A stretch of 64,000 nucleotides of DNA from the NCBI RefSeq assembly GCF_902170305.1, contig NZ_CABHWW010000028.1, positions 299,072 through 363,071 on the forward strand, in the 5' to 3' direction. The position numbers were made by a program, and so were the translations under genes. Source of the DNA: Yersinia alsatica (lineage in GTDB: Bacteria; Pseudomonadota; Gammaproteobacteria; Enterobacterales; Enterobacteriaceae). Of this stretch, positions 49,754-59,201 are shown piece by piece. The first letter of the stretch is position 1, and every line of letters starts with the position of its first letter. The notes beneath the pieces are model-generated. The model did no database searches, had not been told where the DNA came from, and was given only the letters and a program-made list of their open reading frames with translations.

Positions 49754-50890
49754 CTAATGATCGAGATAGAGATAATGTGTCCAACTGGTCATCCGCAGCA
49801 GAACTTTGCGCATTACCGAAACATGGGTGAAATGGTCGGAGTAAACGGCTACCTGAGCAAAAATACCATCAGGTAATGCGTCAATTTCACTGTTCGGTGT
49901 CAGCTCAATAATTACCATCACGCCATCAGTGCCGGGCATAATATTCAGTGATTGTAGTGCTCCCTGAGCTTGATATGAGCCGCCAGGTACCACGGGGACA
50001 ATGGTTGTCAGCTTGCCAGAAAAGACCTCCCCGGGTAGGGCATTGAAAACCACTTCAGCTTCATCACCGGCTTTGAGTCGCAGCAATGAATTTTGTCTAA
50101 ACTGGGCGATAATCTGGCGTTTCTGTTCAGGAATAAAAACCATCACCGGGCGCAATGGTAGAGCTGCGGCGTAAGTTCCGGGGCGGATCAATACCTGAGT
50201 AACATAGCCGTTGCTTGGGGCGCGCACGACGGTTTGGTCAAGATTATATTCTGCTTCGGTTAACTGAGCTCTGAGGCTAACAATTTGAGATTGTTCTCCA
50301 TTTAGCACGCTATCTACCTGGCTTTTAATTTGTGCCTGTTCGGCGACGGATGCTTTCACTAATGCATCCTGCGCCAAATAGTTCTGCCGGGCGTTATCAA
50401 TATCACTTTCAGAGAAGGGGTTTACTTGCGCTCTACTCCCTTTTAAATAGCGCTGGTAGTCTTTGGATAATCTGTCACGTTCTGCACTGAGATGAGATGT
50501 ATTGGCGATGGCTTCGTCTAATTGCCCTTTAAGTGCCTGAGCATTATGAACGGCAGTGACCAAATCGGCCTGTAATCTATCAACTCGGGCTTGATAACGG
50601 ATAGGATCGATTTTAAAAAGGATGTCACCTTTTTTCATTAATGAATTTTGCTTATTTGTTACTTCAGTGACAATACCGGTGACCTGAGGTGTTATTGGAA
50701 TAGAAATAACTGCTTTTTGTGCCAGAAAAGTATAAGGATGGTTGTAGTTCATTAATAATATAAGTGCGCCGACTAAAACAACACCGCCTAATGCCGCAGT
50801 GGGTACCGTCCATTTATTTACCGGTATTTTAAATATCTTAAATACCCCCCATGCAAACGCGACGTACGTCAGGATAATGAGCAAATCCAT
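49754..50890 (-). CDS. yibH: HlyD-family membrane fusion protein, YibH-like
   Basis: 378 residues: one or two N-terminal membrane helices (first about 1-20, second about 28-50), a lipoyl half-motif ([18 protein letters not shown]), a coiled-coil hairpin (about 95-215), the second lipoyl half ([18 protein letters not shown]) and a beta-barrel. This is the EmrA/AaeA/YibH layout. Paired with the DUF3302 gene upstream, as in E. coli yibIH. No transporter or TolC gene is adjacent; the transported compound is unknown. Confidence 0.88.
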   Translation of the reverse strand: MDLLIILTYVAFAWGVFKIFKIPVNKWTVPTAALGGVVLVGALILLMNYNHPYTFLAQKAVISIPITPQVTGIVTEVTNKQNSLMKKGDILFKIDPIRYQARVDRLQADLVTAVHNAQALKGQLDEAIANTSHLSAERDRLSKDYQRYLKGSRAQVNPFSESDIDNARQNYLAQDALVKASVAEQAQIKSQVDSVLNGEQSQIVSLRAQLTEAEYNLDQTVVRAPSNGYVTQVLIRPGTYAAALPLRPVMVFIPEQKRQIIAQFRQNSLLRLKAGDEAEVVFNALPGEVFSGKLTTIVPVVPGGSYQAQGALQSLNIMPGTDGVMVIIELTPNSEIDALPDGIFAQVAVYSDHFTHVSVMRKVLLRMTSWTHYLYLDH

Positions 50891-50894
50891 GATG

Positions 50895-51218
50895 TTACTC
50901 CAATGGCGGGATGGTGGTACTGTTCTGTTTTTGCTCCAGTTCTGTCACGCGTTGCTGCAATTGTGTAAACGCAGCCTCCTGATTTTGCATGCCCCAGCCG
51001 TGTTCCTCGCGGTACAAGGTGGCCCATATCCATAAGAATGGCCAGATAACATGAAGAGTAAACAAGCTTACCCAACCGGCGACGTGGATAGCATCGGCAT
51101 GGGGATGATTACGGGCTTTGGCGATTAAATAAGGAATATCATGAAGAATAATGATTCCATAGAAGATAACGAGAGCGACGACAATAAGTACACCCAGTGC
51201 AAAATAATTTAGAAACAT
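50895..51218 (-). CDS. yibI: DUF3302 inner-membrane protein, YibI-like
   Basis: 107 residues, two membrane helices (about 5-24 and 48-68, the latter [20 protein letters not shown]) and a C-terminal coiled coil rich in Gln/Glu. The sequence [20 protein letters not shown] is strongly conserved with E. coli YibI. Four bases separate it from yibH, so the two form an operon. Confidence 0.88.
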   Translation of the reverse strand: MFLNYFALGVLIVVALVIFYGIIILHDIPYLIAKARNHPHADAIHVAGWVSLFTLHVIWPFLWIWATLYREEHGWGMQNQEAAFTQLQQRVTELEQKQNSTTIPPLE

Positions 51219-51422
51219 AAATGCCTCTACTTAAGAGAGTGGTGCTCATTGATAAAGATAGACGCTAATTATTCTTGCTGTAATAATACTTGTGCAACTT
51301 ATACAGAATAGTTGCAATTTTGAGTGGATTTTGTTGGTAAGCTTTTGTGTAAATAGAAATAGAGTGAATTCAAGGTAATTAACTGTATTCTGTTCTCATG
51401 CCAAATATTTATCGGTATTCCT

Positions 51423-52667
51423 ATGTTGATAGCTTACTTAGATGCATTAAATATTTTGAGTACGCCGGTTTGGGTCGTGTTGCCCAAAAATCAGGAAATA
51501 CTCTTTGCCAACAAGGAAGCCCGGAAAATTGCAGGCAATTGTCCATTGTCACTCATGCGCAATGGGCGGTTTTCAGCACATGCGCAGCAGCAGCTAAGCG
51601 CTTATCTCCCCGCATTAGCCGACGATGACCAAATTGTGGAGATTTGGACTGTTCAGACAGGAAAAAATACCTTTCCCCTGAGTTGCCAGCTTTCCCTCAC
51701 TCAGCTAGAACCTTACGGCGATGTGATTGTTTTTGAAGGGCTCTATATTTCAGACACTGTACTGACTCAGCCCAATGTCGGGCAGCTATATTCAAAACCT
51801 TATTCCCGTGATGTGCCGGGTTTTTACCAGCAATTTTTCAGTACCAATACTGCCCCAATGCTCCTTATTGATCCCTCAAGGGAGGGGCAAATTGTTGATG
51901 CTAACCAGGCGGCTACACGTTTCTACGGTTATTCTCGCGATGAGATGTGCATGAAGCACACCTGGGAAATTAATATCATGGGGAAGGATGTTTTACCTGT
52001 CATGAATGAGGTTGCCAAATTACCCGGCGGCCATAAACCGCTTAATTTTATTCATAAATTAGCTGATGGGGAGACGCGCCACGTCCAAACCTATGCCGGG
52101 CCGGTAGAGTTGGATGGTATCCGATTGATGCTGTGTATTATTCACGATATCACTGAACAAAAACGTCTTGAACAAGCCTTGGAACATGCTGCTTTACGCG
52201 ACCCGTTGACAGATTTAGGCAATCGGCGTCAGTTCTTTCCTTTGGTCGAACATGCTCATGCCCAGAGCCAACGTTATGGTCAGAACTTTAGTTTGATTTT
52301 ATTGGATGTAGACCATTTCAAATCGATTAATGACCAGCTTGGGCATCATAAGGGTGATGAGGTATTGATTCTATTAGCCAGAACCCTAGAGTCTATCATT
52401 CGTGAATGCGACATTGTTTTCCGCTGGGGAGGTGAGGAGTTTGTCATTCTTCTGCCGTTAACTGATCTGAATGGAGCATTACAGGTGGCTGAATCTATTA
52501 GAGAAACTATTCAGATGATCTGCCAACCTAATCTGCCGCAACTCACGGTAAGTTTGGGGGTTGCGCAGCATCAAGTTGGTGAGGATACCGATAGCTTATT
52601 CAAACGCATGGATGAGGCTCTTTACCGCGCCAAAGCATCGGGCCGTAACAGAGTGCTGGCGGCCTAG
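51423..52667 (+). CDS. PAS-GGDEF diguanylate cyclase
   Basis: 414 residues, no membrane helix. A PAS-like region covers about 8-110 and a second PAS about 135-245 (MLLIDPSREGQIVDANQAA, FYGYSRDEM). The GGDEF domain starts near 256 (RDPLTDLGNRR), has DVDHFKSIND, and the active site reads GGEEF at 336-340. An inhibitory RxxD I-site (RECD, 327-330) lies five residues before it, so product inhibition is expected. Synthesises cyclic di-GMP. The sensed signal is unknown. An upstream out-of-frame ATG is ignored. Confidence 0.9.
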   Translation: MLIAYLDALNILSTPVWVVLPKNQEILFANKEARKIAGNCPLSLMRNGRFSAHAQQQLSAYLPALADDDQIVEIWTVQTGKNTFPLSCQLSLTQLEPYGDVIVFEGLYISDTVLTQPNVGQLYSKPYSRDVPGFYQQFFSTNTAPMLLIDPSREGQIVDANQAATRFYGYSRDEMCMKHTWEINIMGKDVLPVMNEVAKLPGGHKPLNFIHKLADGETRHVQTYAGPVELDGIRLMLCIIHDITEQKRLEQALEHAALRDPLTDLGNRRQFFPLVEHAHAQSQRYGQNFSLILLDVDHFKSINDQLGHHKGDEVLILLARTLESIIRECDIVFRWGGEEFVILLPLTDLNGALQVAESIRETIQMICQPNLPQLTVSLGVAQHQVGEDTDSLFKRMDEALYRAKASGRNRVLAA

Positions 52668-52686
52668 ATTGAGTCGACGTGAGGTA

Positions 52687-53154
52687 TTACAGCGGCAAAT
52701 GATCCAGTGGTTTTACCTCACGCAGCACAAAGGTTGTTTGCATCTCTTTAATCCCCGAGAGTCGGCGAATGACCGACATCGCGAAGGTCGAGAAGCTGTC
52801 GAGATCTTCCGCGACCACTTGCAGCAAAAAGTCAGCATCTCCCGCCACGGCATAGCAAGCAATCACCGGTTTTAATGCGCCAACCTGCATTTCAAACAGC
52901 TTTGATTCCTCTTCACTGTGGCTATCAATTTTCACCCGAATAAAAGCCAAAATGCCTAACCCAATCTTGCGCCGATCAATATTAGCCTGATAGCCAGTGA
53001 TAATGCCGCTTTCTTCAAGTTGTTTTACCCGCCGCCAGCATGGGGAGGTGGCCATGCCCACTTTATCGGCCAGCTCTTGGTTGGTCATGCGACCTGAGTG
53101 TTGTAATTGCTTTAAGATTTTTATATCTGCCGGAGTTATTAATGGTGATGGCAT
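52687..53154 (-). CDS. Lrp/AsnC-family regulator
   Basis: 155 residues. Helix-turn-helix MTNQELADKVGMATSPCWRRVKQLE at about 23-47 followed by an RAM/AsnC ligand-binding domain (LGILAFIRVKIDSHSEEE, VAGDADFLLQVVAED). Not Lrp itself (shorter helix 1, different sequence). Divergent from the DUF2000 gene, its probable target. Confidence 0.9.
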   Translation of the reverse strand: MPSPLITPADIKILKQLQHSGRMTNQELADKVGMATSPCWRRVKQLEESGIITGYQANIDRRKIGLGILAFIRVKIDSHSEEESKLFEMQVGALKPVIACYAVAGDADFLLQVVAEDLDSFSTFAMSVIRRLSGIKEMQTTFVLREVKPLDHLPL

Positions 53155-53287
53155 TTTCTACCTTTTTATTGTCTAAATAGGGTATAGGTTACCAATATTA
53201 GCCGAATGAAGGTGATAAAAGAAAGCACTTACCCGCTGACGAGGGATATTCTATTTTGTACACATTAGCGGCAAAAGGGCACTGGCT

Positions 53288-53704
53288 GTGGCAGAACAAA
53301 TGCGGATCGCGATTATTGTTAACCCCGAACTTCCTGTTGGCTTAATTGCCAATACTACCGGCGCAGTAGGGATTGGTTTAGCAGCAAAATTCCCACAACT
53401 GGCGGGTATGACGTTATCCGATTTGGTGGGGAAGGAAATTGATGTCAGTTCAAAATTGCCAGTACCTATTTTACAGGCGAATGCTTCACAGATGAGGGAG
53501 GTGCTGCTGAAGGCATTGCTGCTCACCGATGAGCGGGCGATAGTCCCTTTCCCTGCATTTGCGCGCTCAATGCATAGTTTTCAGGATTATGCAGCGGCTT
53601 TCCCACTACGTTCTCTTATTGATGAGCAGTTAGATGGCTTGGGATTGGTTGGGCCGGAGAAATGGGTGCGTTCATTAACGGGCTCACTAAAACTGCTGCG
53701 TTAG
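53288..53704 (+). CDS. DUF2000 family protein
   Basis: 138 residues from a GTG with AAAAGGG upstream. The start IAIIVNPELPVGLIANTTGAVGIGLAAK is the DUF2000 signature; the fold is peptidyl-tRNA hydrolase II-like, but catalysis has not been shown. Pairing with a divergent Lrp/AsnC regulator suggests an amino-acid-related role. Converges on the GH31 gene with a terminator between. Confidence 0.8.
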   Translation: MAEQMRIAIIVNPELPVGLIANTTGAVGIGLAAKFPQLAGMTLSDLVGKEIDVSSKLPVPILQANASQMREVLLKALLLTDERAIVPFPAFARSMHSFQDYAAAFPLRSLIDEQLDGLGLVGPEKWVRSLTGSLKLLR

Positions 53705-53740
53705 CGCGTTGAATTGATGCCTTCTTGAATGCAAAAATAA

Positions 53741-53763
53741 GCGGGCCCTGATAGGGAGCCCGC
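53741..53763 (-). terminator. Terminator of the MFS-GH31 operon
   Basis: On the minus strand GCGGGCTCCCTATCAGGG, then CCCGC and TTATTTTTGC. Six outer GC pairs plus an inner CCCT/AGGG stem with a T-rich tail, just past the GH31 stop. Confidence 0.75.
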
Positions 53764-53775
53764 AGCGTTTACTGA

Positions 53776-56151
53776 TTAAGCCAACTGGCTCAGTTGCAGT
53801 GTGTGGCCCGCCACACCATTGATGTATAACTCACGATGTTCATTTTCTGGCAGTGTCACCGTCAATTCTTGCCATGCCGGTTGGTAACTCCCGGTACGAT
53901 TAAAGGTGATATCAATACGGTGGTTATCGGTCGTGACCTGCCAACTTAGCCATAATGCATGGCCTTGTTGCCAGCGGTGGCTTTCGCCATCGTCTTCAAA
54001 CAACATCCCAGTGGATTGCCCGCCGCCTTTTGTTGGGTAAAGTGCTAACTCACGCTGAGAGTCCTGTTCAGCATTCACAAAAGCGATGCGCCGTGATAGC
54101 GGCAGCGCGGCACCGGCCCGCACCAACAGAGGCAAGCGCTCGAGTGGCGCATCTAACACCACAGTTTGCCCGCCGCTGTACCACTGCCCAGTATGGAAAC
54201 AGTACCAACCGACATTATTATCCGGTAAATAAACCTGACGCTGACGTTGTGCCGGTTCAACCACACTGGCGACCAGTAAGTCACGACCTAGCATAAAGTC
54301 GTCATTTTCTTTAAATGTGCAGCCATCATGCTCATGATCGAGGAAAGTTGGGCGCAACATCGGCTCGTCGTCATGGGTAGCTTGCCACTGCAACGTGTAG
54401 AAGTAAGGCAATAACCGATAACGTAGCGCCATGGCATCGCGGATCATTGGTGTGGCGGCTGGATACATCCAGGGTTCGTTGACGGTGTTGTCGTCATTCC
54501 ATGAGTGAATAGTAAACCGTGGATGCATAACGCCGTTTTGTACCCAGCGGATAAATAGTTCGGCTTCAGGTTTATCACCAGAAAAACCGCCGACATCATG
54601 GCCAAGGTTGTACAAGCCAGACAAGCTCATGCCCAGCCCCATGCGGATATTGTAGCGCAGTGTTTGCCAGCTGGTGCGGTTGTCACCACTCCAGGTCTGG
54701 GCGTAGCGCTGCATCCCGGCACAACCAGAGCGTGATATCAGATACGGACGTATATCTGGCGCGAATGCTTGTTGAGCTTCCATTGAGGCCCGCATCATCA
54801 GTAATGGCATCACCGGCCTGATGTGTTTGATGGCGATAGATTCACCAAATCCATTGCAGCGCGCTTCGCCGTCCCACACTTCGTATTCGTTATTGTCATT
54901 CCAGGTTGAGCCAATCCCCATTTCCAATAGCTGTTTGGTGACATTCTCTTGCCACCAATCGACGGTTGCCGGGTTGGTAAAATCAAGGTGTGAACCTTCG
55001 TCATCCCAAAATGAAGAGCGCTCAGGCAGCCCGGTTTCGCCGTCGCGAATAAATAACCCGCGCTCGGCAACATGCTGATACTGCGGGTGATCCTGTAACA
55101 GGCAAGGTTTGATATTCGCCGCCAGTTTGATCCCCGCTTGCAAGAATGCCTGACTCATCACCTGCGGCTGTGGCACTTTGTCGTAGTTCCAATTAAAGAC
55201 ATAGCGCTTGTTTTTGATGGAGGTATAGCCAGACGAAAGCTGGAAAGAGTCGCAGGGAATATCATGCTGCTGGCATAAGGTAATGAATTTTTGTAGCTGC
55301 ACCTGTGCATCGGGGGCATCGGTGTAATGCATGGTGGAGCCGCTATAACCCAAGCTCCATTTAGGGCCAAACTGTGTTTTACCGGTCAGACGAACAAAGG
55401 CTTTGGTCACATCCAACACTTTGGGGCCGAGGAACATATAGTAATCAAGGTCACCGGCTTCGGCCTGATAGCGGCGATAAGCCAGATGATAATTATCAAT
55501 CTCGTTCCCCAGATCCAGCCAGCAACTGCTTAAGTTGTCATAAAACAGGCCAAAACTGACATCATCACGGCGGGTGATGGTAAAAGGAATATGTTTATAC
55601 AGCGGGTCAGTGCTGGCGGCATTGTAGCCCATGGCATCTAAATTGCGCATCTCAAAGCGGCGGCCCGCGCGGTTGAGATCCCCGGCTTTTTCCCCCAAGC
55701 CATAATATTGCTCATTAGGATAGCGGCGCTGATAGTGAGCAATCGCTTCGCCTTGCGGGCTGAGTAGATAAGCGCTAGTAGGACGATCTGCGGCCAGTGG
55801 CTGCCATTCACCCTGCGGGTTTTTATATTCCCACTCCAGATAGAGCGGCTGGTGAATAGTGACTCGTAAGCAATCCGTGGTCACTATCAATTGCTGTTGG
55901 CGCTGCTCTAACTGATAACCCGGTACAGAGAAGCCCTCCAGACTCAGGCGGTCACGCCCAGACCAAGGCACATCGCCCTGTGGCGCAATGCTCCAAGTGC
56001 GATTCAGTGCCAGCTCACCATTGCGTTTAATCAGCACTCGACAAAGGTTTGGCTCTAATACATACAGACAAAAACTATGTCGGCCATCGACCAGCAATTC
56101 CAGATGGTCGGGATATTCATTTACTAACTGCCAGTTTTTTAATGTTTTCAT
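53776..56151 (-). CDS. Glycoside hydrolase family 31 enzyme
   Basis: 791 residues from the ATG at 56151. N-terminal beta-sandwich, then a (beta/alpha)8 barrel. The nucleophile region reads TWNDNNEYEVWD with Asp near 419; the acid/base is in TWSGDNRTSW, Asp near 490. C-terminal beta domains follow. No signal peptide, so cytoplasmic. GH31 includes alpha-glucosidases, alpha-xylosidases, sulfoquinovosidases and transglucosidases; the WNDNNEYE type resembles alpha-glucosidase/transglucosylase members more than YicI. Specificity is open. It follows the transporter gene by 60 bases on the same strand. Confidence 0.9.
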   Translation of the reverse strand: MKTLKNWQLVNEYPDHLELLVDGRHSFCLYVLEPNLCRVLIKRNGELALNRTWSIAPQGDVPWSGRDRLSLEGFSVPGYQLEQRQQQLIVTTDCLRVTIHQPLYLEWEYKNPQGEWQPLAADRPTSAYLLSPQGEAIAHYQRRYPNEQYYGLGEKAGDLNRAGRRFEMRNLDAMGYNAASTDPLYKHIPFTITRRDDVSFGLFYDNLSSCWLDLGNEIDNYHLAYRRYQAEAGDLDYYMFLGPKVLDVTKAFVRLTGKTQFGPKWSLGYSGSTMHYTDAPDAQVQLQKFITLCQQHDIPCDSFQLSSGYTSIKNKRYVFNWNYDKVPQPQVMSQAFLQAGIKLAANIKPCLLQDHPQYQHVAERGLFIRDGETGLPERSSFWDDEGSHLDFTNPATVDWWQENVTKQLLEMGIGSTWNDNNEYEVWDGEARCNGFGESIAIKHIRPVMPLLMMRASMEAQQAFAPDIRPYLISRSGCAGMQRYAQTWSGDNRTSWQTLRYNIRMGLGMSLSGLYNLGHDVGGFSGDKPEAELFIRWVQNGVMHPRFTIHSWNDDNTVNEPWMYPAATPMIRDAMALRYRLLPYFYTLQWQATHDDEPMLRPTFLDHEHDGCTFKENDDFMLGRDLLVASVVEPAQRQRQVYLPDNNVGWYCFHTGQWYSGGQTVVLDAPLERLPLLVRAGAALPLSRRIAFVNAEQDSQRELALYPTKGGGQSTGMLFEDDGESHRWQQGHALWLSWQVTTDNHRIDITFNRTGSYQPAWQELTVTLPENEHRELYINGVAGHTLQLSQLA

Positions 56152-56211
56152 CACAGCTCATCTTTTTTCTGGCAACAGCGCGGATGGTGCGCTGTTGCTG
56201 GGTTAATAGCA

Positions 56212-57519
56212 TCAGGCAGCCGACTGTTTCTTATTACGGAACTCAGCAAACAAGGCAATCAGGAACACGGCACCAATCAAATCGAAGAAGCCCATGGCGA
56301 TAAACAGTGGGTTAAAGCCAATGGTGTCGGAGACCGCGCCGATCAATAAGGTAAACAGGAAACTGGCGATCCAGGCAGAGGAACCGCGCAGCCCATTGAC
56401 GGTTGCCACTTGGTTTTTATCAAAAGATTCAACCACTAATGCGCTAAGCATGCAGGAGATAACCTGATGCCCGAAGCCACCAACGGAGATCAACGCAATC
56501 GCCAGATAAGGGTCTTTGGTGATAGCCACGAAGGCCAGTGAAACCATCATGAAAGCGCCGGTGACGGAGCTGGCAACCACTGAGTTGACGCGGCTGCAAC
56601 CAAACCATTTTTGATAGAGCTTGGTTAAGTAGCCACTGGCAACACTACCAATATCCGCCGCCAGGAAGGGCAGCCAGGCAAACATAGCGATCTGTTTCAG
56701 ATCCATACCACGTTCGGTCGCCAGATAAAGAGGAACCCAGAAGCTAAACACTGCCCATGCCGGTTCTGCCAGGAATGCCGGGATAGCAATGCCGTAGAAT
56801 TTCTTATTTTTGCTGAGGATAGCCAGTGATTTAAGGAATGGCAGCCGTGGCAGCACTGGCTCATTGTCCTGATGAATCAGTTCAAATTCTTCTTTGCTCA
56901 GATTGGGATGTGTATCGGGTGAATGATAAAAACGCCACCATAGCAATACCCAAATCATGGCTAAGGCACCGGAGAATAAGAATGCGCCTTGCCAGCCGAG
57001 AGCCACATGGGCCAATACGATAATTGGCGGTGCCAACATCGCGCCAATAGAGAAGCCAACCCCTGCCCAGCCAGCAGCAATAGGGCGCTCCTTTTTCGGG
57101 AACCAGTCAGAAATTGCTTTGGCGTTGGCTGGTGTCGCGGCGGCTTCAGCACTGCCCATGAAGAAACGCAGCACCGCCAATTGGAACCACGTCCCCGCGC
57201 CGGCATGCATCATACACACCACCGCCCAGACACTGGCACAAATCAGGAACCCCATCTTTAAACCGATGACGTCGATTAGCCAGCCACAAAGCGGTTGGAA
57301 CACGGTATAGGCCAGCTGGAATGATGCCACAATCCATGAATATTGCTCTGTGGTCATATTCAGACTGGTTTTTAGTTCTGGGGCGAGGATACCCAGAGAG
57401 TTACGGGTAATATAGTTAACCGTGACCCCAAGTAGAAATAGCGCCAGCATCCACCAGCGTAATGACTTTATTTTCCGCCGCCCAACAACTTTAGCAGATT
57501 GATTAATCTCAACACTCAT
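56212..57519 (-). CDS. ACS-family MFS transporter
   Basis: 435 residues, 12 hydrophobic segments. Typical of the anion:cation symporter group (ExuT/GudP-like): VNYITRNSLGILAPEL near TM1 and RFFMGSAEAAATPANAKAISDWFPKKER (key part GSAEAAATPA). ACS members usually carry sugar acids, so the substrate may be a glycoside with an acidic group. RBS AGGAGG. First gene of an operon with GH31; divergent from the LacI gene. Confidence 0.88.
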   Translation of the reverse strand: MSVEINQSAKVVGRRKIKSLRWWMLALFLLGVTVNYITRNSLGILAPELKTSLNMTTEQYSWIVASFQLAYTVFQPLCGWLIDVIGLKMGFLICASVWAVVCMMHAGAGTWFQLAVLRFFMGSAEAAATPANAKAISDWFPKKERPIAAGWAGVGFSIGAMLAPPIIVLAHVALGWQGAFLFSGALAMIWVLLWWRFYHSPDTHPNLSKEEFELIHQDNEPVLPRLPFLKSLAILSKNKKFYGIAIPAFLAEPAWAVFSFWVPLYLATERGMDLKQIAMFAWLPFLAADIGSVASGYLTKLYQKWFGCSRVNSVVASSVTGAFMMVSLAFVAITKDPYLAIALISVGGFGHQVISCMLSALVVESFDKNQVATVNGLRGSSAWIASFLFTLLIGAVSDTIGFNPLFIAMGFFDLIGAVFLIALFAEFRNKKQSAA

Positions 57520-57891
57520 CCCAGCCTCCTGGCGTTAGTCAGCAGTAAATTAACCGGACCAACTTATTGTTTTGGTATGATCCATTTTCGGTTATTAAGA
57601 TTACGCTGAGTTTTATTGTGACTTTGTTCACATTAAATCGTAGCGATAAAACATACTTAATTGATATTGTTAGTATTTTTATATTTAATCAAAATTAACC
57701 GGACTGATAAGTTTTTAAAATTGGTTTACCAAAACAAGGTAACTAGCTTAAATTGGCTTTAATACGCGTTTTTTTGAAAGAATTTTCATAAGCTGAGTAA
57801 TATTTCAGCATTTATATTAAGTAAGTCCCTAAATAAGCTATTTTCTGGCTATGAAAATTTTTTCATTTGCTAATTTGAGAGAGATCACAAA
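57520..57891. promoter_or_regulatory. Divergent MFS-GH31/lacI control region with CRP site and paired repeats
   Basis: 372 bases. A perfect CRP core TGTGA-CTTTGT-TCACA lies at 57617-57632. The 13-mer AAATTAACCGGAC occurs twice, at 57547-57559 and 57692-57704. TGTTTTGGTA at 57568-57577 has its inverse TACCAAAACA at 57727-57736. Paired copies on both sides of the CRP site fit looping by a LacI-type repressor. Confidence 0.7.
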
Positions 57892-58971
57892 ATGAATGGA
57901 AAGCTAAAAATACAAGAAATAGCTAATCAGACGGGCCTTTCAATTAGCACGGTATCCAGAGTATTAGCCGGTAAAGCCAACACCAGCGCGAAGGCAAAAC
58001 AGCAGGTTATGGCTTATGCCCAGTCCCAGGGCATTTTGCAGAATTTATCCAGTGGGCGGCTCATGCTCAATAACATCATGGTGTTTGCGCCGCACCGGGC
58101 GTTTGATGTGCGGACTGATATTTTTTACTACAAAGTTATTCAGGGAATAACTGAAGCGGTCAGTCAACATGAAGTGATGGTTCGCTACTGCGGATTATCT
58201 GAGACTCACAGTGATATCTCGCTGTTTCTGGAAAAAATAACCAACCCGCAGACGGAAGCGGCAATCATCATTGGTATTGATGACCCACGTATCCATACAT
58301 TGGCGGCTGGGGTGCATAAGCCGTCAGTGTTAATCAACTGCCGCGACAAAGAGATGTCATTGGATAGCGTCTCTCCTGACCATCAGCTGATTGGAGAATT
58401 TTCTGCCAACTACCTGATACAGCAGGGGCATCGGCGTATTCTAACATTGCAGTGTTTGCGGCGTAACACCATGGAGCTGCGGCTGGTGGGGATCAAAGAA
58501 GCTTTTGCCAGCAATAATATGAGTTTTGATGATAACCAACATCTGGTCACTACTCATGGTTTTGGTGCAGAAGAAGCGGAACAGGCGATAACCGCCTATA
58601 TCATGGCCTGTGAGGATAAAAACCAACTGCCTACGGCCATTTTAGCCGGCGGGGACTATATGGCTGTTGGCGCGGTTAATGCACTGAATAAGTTGAAAAT
58701 TAGCGTGCCAGATAGCATCTCAGTGATGAGTATGGATGGTTTTAATTTGGCGCAAATCCATGATGTTCCACTGACGGCGGTGCATGTCCCTCGTGATGAG
58801 TTGGGAGCCGAAGCTATCCAGTTGTTACAGCGGCGTTTATTGCGCCCGGATGCCCCTTTCAGTAATACCCTGCTGCAAGGCAAGCTGGTGGTGCGCTCCT
58901 CGGTGAAGCAAGTTAATCAGAAGAGAATGATGCCGGCGGCCAATAAACCCAGCGACCAGTTATATGATTAA
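57892..58971 (+). CDS. LacI-family repressor
   Basis: 359 residues. N-terminal LacI helix-turn-helix (KIQEIANQTGLSISTVSRVLAGK, about 5-27), hinge helix region to about 60, then a periplasmic-binding-protein-like sensor domain. Probable regulator of the divergent MFS-GH31 operon, with the transported sugar or its product as inducer (inference). Confidence 0.9.
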   Translation: MNGKLKIQEIANQTGLSISTVSRVLAGKANTSAKAKQQVMAYAQSQGILQNLSSGRLMLNNIMVFAPHRAFDVRTDIFYYKVIQGITEAVSQHEVMVRYCGLSETHSDISLFLEKITNPQTEAAIIIGIDDPRIHTLAAGVHKPSVLINCRDKEMSLDSVSPDHQLIGEFSANYLIQQGHRRILTLQCLRRNTMELRLVGIKEAFASNNMSFDDNQHLVTTHGFGAEEAEQAITAYIMACEDKNQLPTAILAGGDYMAVGAVNALNKLKISVPDSISVMSMDGFNLAQIHDVPLTAVHVPRDELGAEAIQLLQRRLLRPDAPFSNTLLQGKLVVRSSVKQVNQKRMMPAANKPSDQLYD

Positions 58972-59096
58972 CATCAGTGATTCAGCCGCATCTGCGGCGG
59001 TAACATTAAATGAGCAGGGTAAGCTATAGTTTAGGGTCATGGGTTCCCGTATAGAGATATGCATTGATGGGTTTTATATAAGCCAGATGGCGTGTT

Positions 59097-59175
59097 TGTC
59101 ATTTTTCAAACTGCAGGTGTATTGGCAGTGCTCAATCTTGCCGCCTCCCTGCACCTTGAAATCTATTGTGTATAA
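59097..59175. repeat. ERIC element F, internally deleted
   Basis: About 79 bp. Both ends are ERIC-like (TTTTTCAAACTGCAGGTGTA on the left; CCTGCACCTTGAAATCTA on the right), but the central palindrome of about 48 bp is missing. It ends 26 bases before cbpA. Confidence 0.8.
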
Positions 59176-59201
59176 CACATTGAATTTAAGGATATTTTCG
59201 C

